NCBI RefSeq assembly: GCF_008831285.2
Contig: NC_045143.1
Span: 12,697,214-12,761,213, forward strand
Length of the DNA stretch: 64,000 bases
Direction: 5' to 3'
DNA from: Nymphaea colorata
Lineage: Eukaryota > Streptophyta > Magnoliopsida > Nymphaeales > Nymphaeaceae
Shown: positions 63,819-64,000 of the stretch, piece by piece
Position numbering within the stretch: position 1 is the stretch's first letter
How the letters are laid out: the number at the start of each line of letters is the position of its first letter
The notes under the pieces: generated by a model
Seen by the model: the letters and a program-made list of their open reading frames with translations, nothing else
Database searches by the model: none
What the model was told of the DNA's origin: nothing
Program-made: the position numbers and the translations under genes

Positions 63819-63923
63819 TTTGCAATAGCGAACACTTCATTTTTGACTTTCTGTTTTGGGTTAGCAGGTGGTTGATATTTCATGTAATAATCCAGATGCT
63901 GATCCTTCTTCATACCACTGCAG
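50135..63923 (+). CDS. ATG4: ATG4 cysteine protease (autophagy), 3' end beyond window
   Basis: Six coding exons are visible: 50135-50588, 50736-50821, 51032-51082, 53657-54042, 58096-58234 and 63868-63923. All junctions are GT..AG and the phases are consistent, giving about 390 aa so far. ATG4 (peptidase C54) cleaves the C-terminus of ATG8 to expose glycine for lipidation and later removes it from membranes, acting in the cytosol. Exon 2 holds the catalytic Cys in DVNWGCMLRSSQML (codon 50786-50788, residue 169). Exon 5 has GILGGKPGASTYIVGVQDEQ and the YLDPHEVQP motif with catalytic Asp (58214) and His (58220), residues 366 and 368. The exon 4 block GSWLGPYAMCRAWESLA is also typical. The N-terminal ~90 residues are Ser-rich and variable. 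The C-terminal part with the ATG8-interacting tail lies past the right edge. Introns of 2.6, 4.1 and 5.6 kb contain copia debris but no disrupted exon. Confidence 0.92.
51086..53480 (+). mobile_element. Decayed copia element in ATG4 intron 3
   Basis: Related flanks lie at about 51086-51490 and 53080-53480. They share GCCATTGGAGGC, AGAAAGCCTCCA-type and CTTCTCTATGAAAG words and probably are LTRs. Between them (52100-52990, plus) are copia pol remnants: VILLLYVDEILIKV (YVDE for YVDD) and, near the end, KFDCHFVREEYL-type RNase H sequence. Gag and integrase are gone. The orientation is the same as ATG4. Confidence 0.65.
54107..54135. repeat. (CA)n microsatellite
   Basis: About 14 CA units, 65 bp after the end of ATG4 exon 4. 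Confidence 0.9.
54640..56520 (-). mobile_element. Possible copia gag debris in ATG4 intron 4
   Basis: Broken minus-strand frames give FPFTKSQ-type and HLDGSISASP (56251-56493), reminiscent of the gag start of copia elements, plus further fragments to about 54840 that I do not recognise. The support is weak. A run of 18 C lies at 55717-55734 and a (TA)n tract at 56712-56746. Confidence 0.3.
59740..60350 (+). mobile_element. Copia 3'-end fragment (RNase H end and LTR) in ATG4 intron 5
   Basis: YIEMDCHFVRKEFLKNN then LAYIFTKGL (59770-59870) is the conserved C-terminus of copia pol. Downstream, CGTTGGAG..CCAATAGC words at about 60175-60230 match the LTR-like flanks in intron 3 (51260, 53235). 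The same family therefore seems to have inserted twice in this gene. Confidence 0.55.
60425..62575 (-). mobile_element. Copia 5'-half fragment, minus strand, in ATG4 intron 5
   Basis: The primer-binding site TGGTATCAGAATCGC (62561-62575, minus) is followed leftward by gag pieces: HEFQKMRKDSTSVMKYLNQI (61356-61565) and LLCLSELLNLRIYV-type sequence. The protease box is degenerate, WHVDSRAAIHVTGDREL, where families have WxxDSGAxxHVT (61000-61413). Pre-integrase sequence then reads VSQVGNSIIPIQILLSTNVL and DDNHASVEFLTIHDKDL (60425-60847). The 3' half (integrase core, RT) is missing. An LTR probably begins at 62576 (TGTGAGAATTTTCACCC). Confidence 0.65.
62561..62575 (-). promoter_or_regulatory. Copia primer-binding site
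   Basis: Minus-strand TGGTATCAGAATCGC. The first ten bases match the plant initiator tRNA-Met site. It directly abuts a TG..-starting LTR candidate at 62576. Confidence 0.65.
63743..63816. repeat. Compound (CT)n-(TA)n microsatellite
   Basis: A CT run at 63743-63759 and TA run at 63764-63816, ending 51 bp before ATG4 exon 6. Confidence 0.9.
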
Positions 63924-64000
63924 GTAAGCAGTGAGCAGTTTGCTTGATTCTTGTTTCGTAAATTTCTATGCCAACTACTCTACTTTTCTGGGGTTGGGAT

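Overview
The window is nuclear DNA from a flowering plant. It holds intron-split genes with GT..AG junctions, plant-specific protein families (RbcX class II, UPF0496), long TA/CT/CA microsatellites, MITEs and nested LTR and LINE elements. There is no operon structure, CRISPR array or bacterial signal. The species cannot be named from the sequence alone.

Layout. (1) 1-6.1 kb: decayed endogenous pararetrovirus (Caulimoviridae, badnavirus/tungrovirus-like) in at least three pieces. A minus-strand piece with two unrecognised ORFs (1-1.6 kb) lies head-to-head with a plus-strand piece. The plus piece has a TATA promoter (2434), leader, coiled-coil ORF and movement-protein region. It then runs into an almost spacerless inverted copy of its last ~1.07 kb (arms 3937-5003 and 5008-6090). 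(2) 6.1-9.2 kb: no recognised gene. (3) 9190-10467, minus: intact single-exon UPF0496 gene. (4) 10.7-12.4 kb: truncated LTR retrotransposon (LTR, primer-binding site, gag, protease). (5) 12.47-35.3 kb: one LINE split into three parts. A minus-strand Ty1/copia element (LTRs 12945-13181 and 29453-29682) splits it first. That copia is itself interrupted by a Tat/Ogre-like Ty3/gypsy element with a ~4 kb LTR (15927-28238). The second break is a 2942-bp LTR (31266-34207) with a perfect 5-bp target duplication. (6) 36624-41517, plus: five-exon RBCX2 gene (Rubisco assembly chaperone) with a hAT-like MITE in its 3.6-kb first intron. (7) 41.5-50 kb: intergenic or untranslated DNA with microsatellites, a possible MITE and a CCTAGG-rich foldback element. 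(8) 50135 to beyond the right edge, plus: ATG4, the cysteine protease that processes ATG8. Six coding exons are visible, including the catalytic Cys and the Asp-Pro-His motif; its large introns carry several copia remnants.

The three host genes are not functionally linked as far as can be seen: chloroplast Rubisco assembly, autophagy, and an uncharacterised membrane-associated family. All viral and transposon ORFs carry stops, frameshifts or deletions. The most unusual object is the pararetroviral inverted repeat downstream of a viral-type promoter. If transcribed, it would give a ~1 kb hairpin RNA and so could be a natural source of antiviral small RNAs. This is inference.
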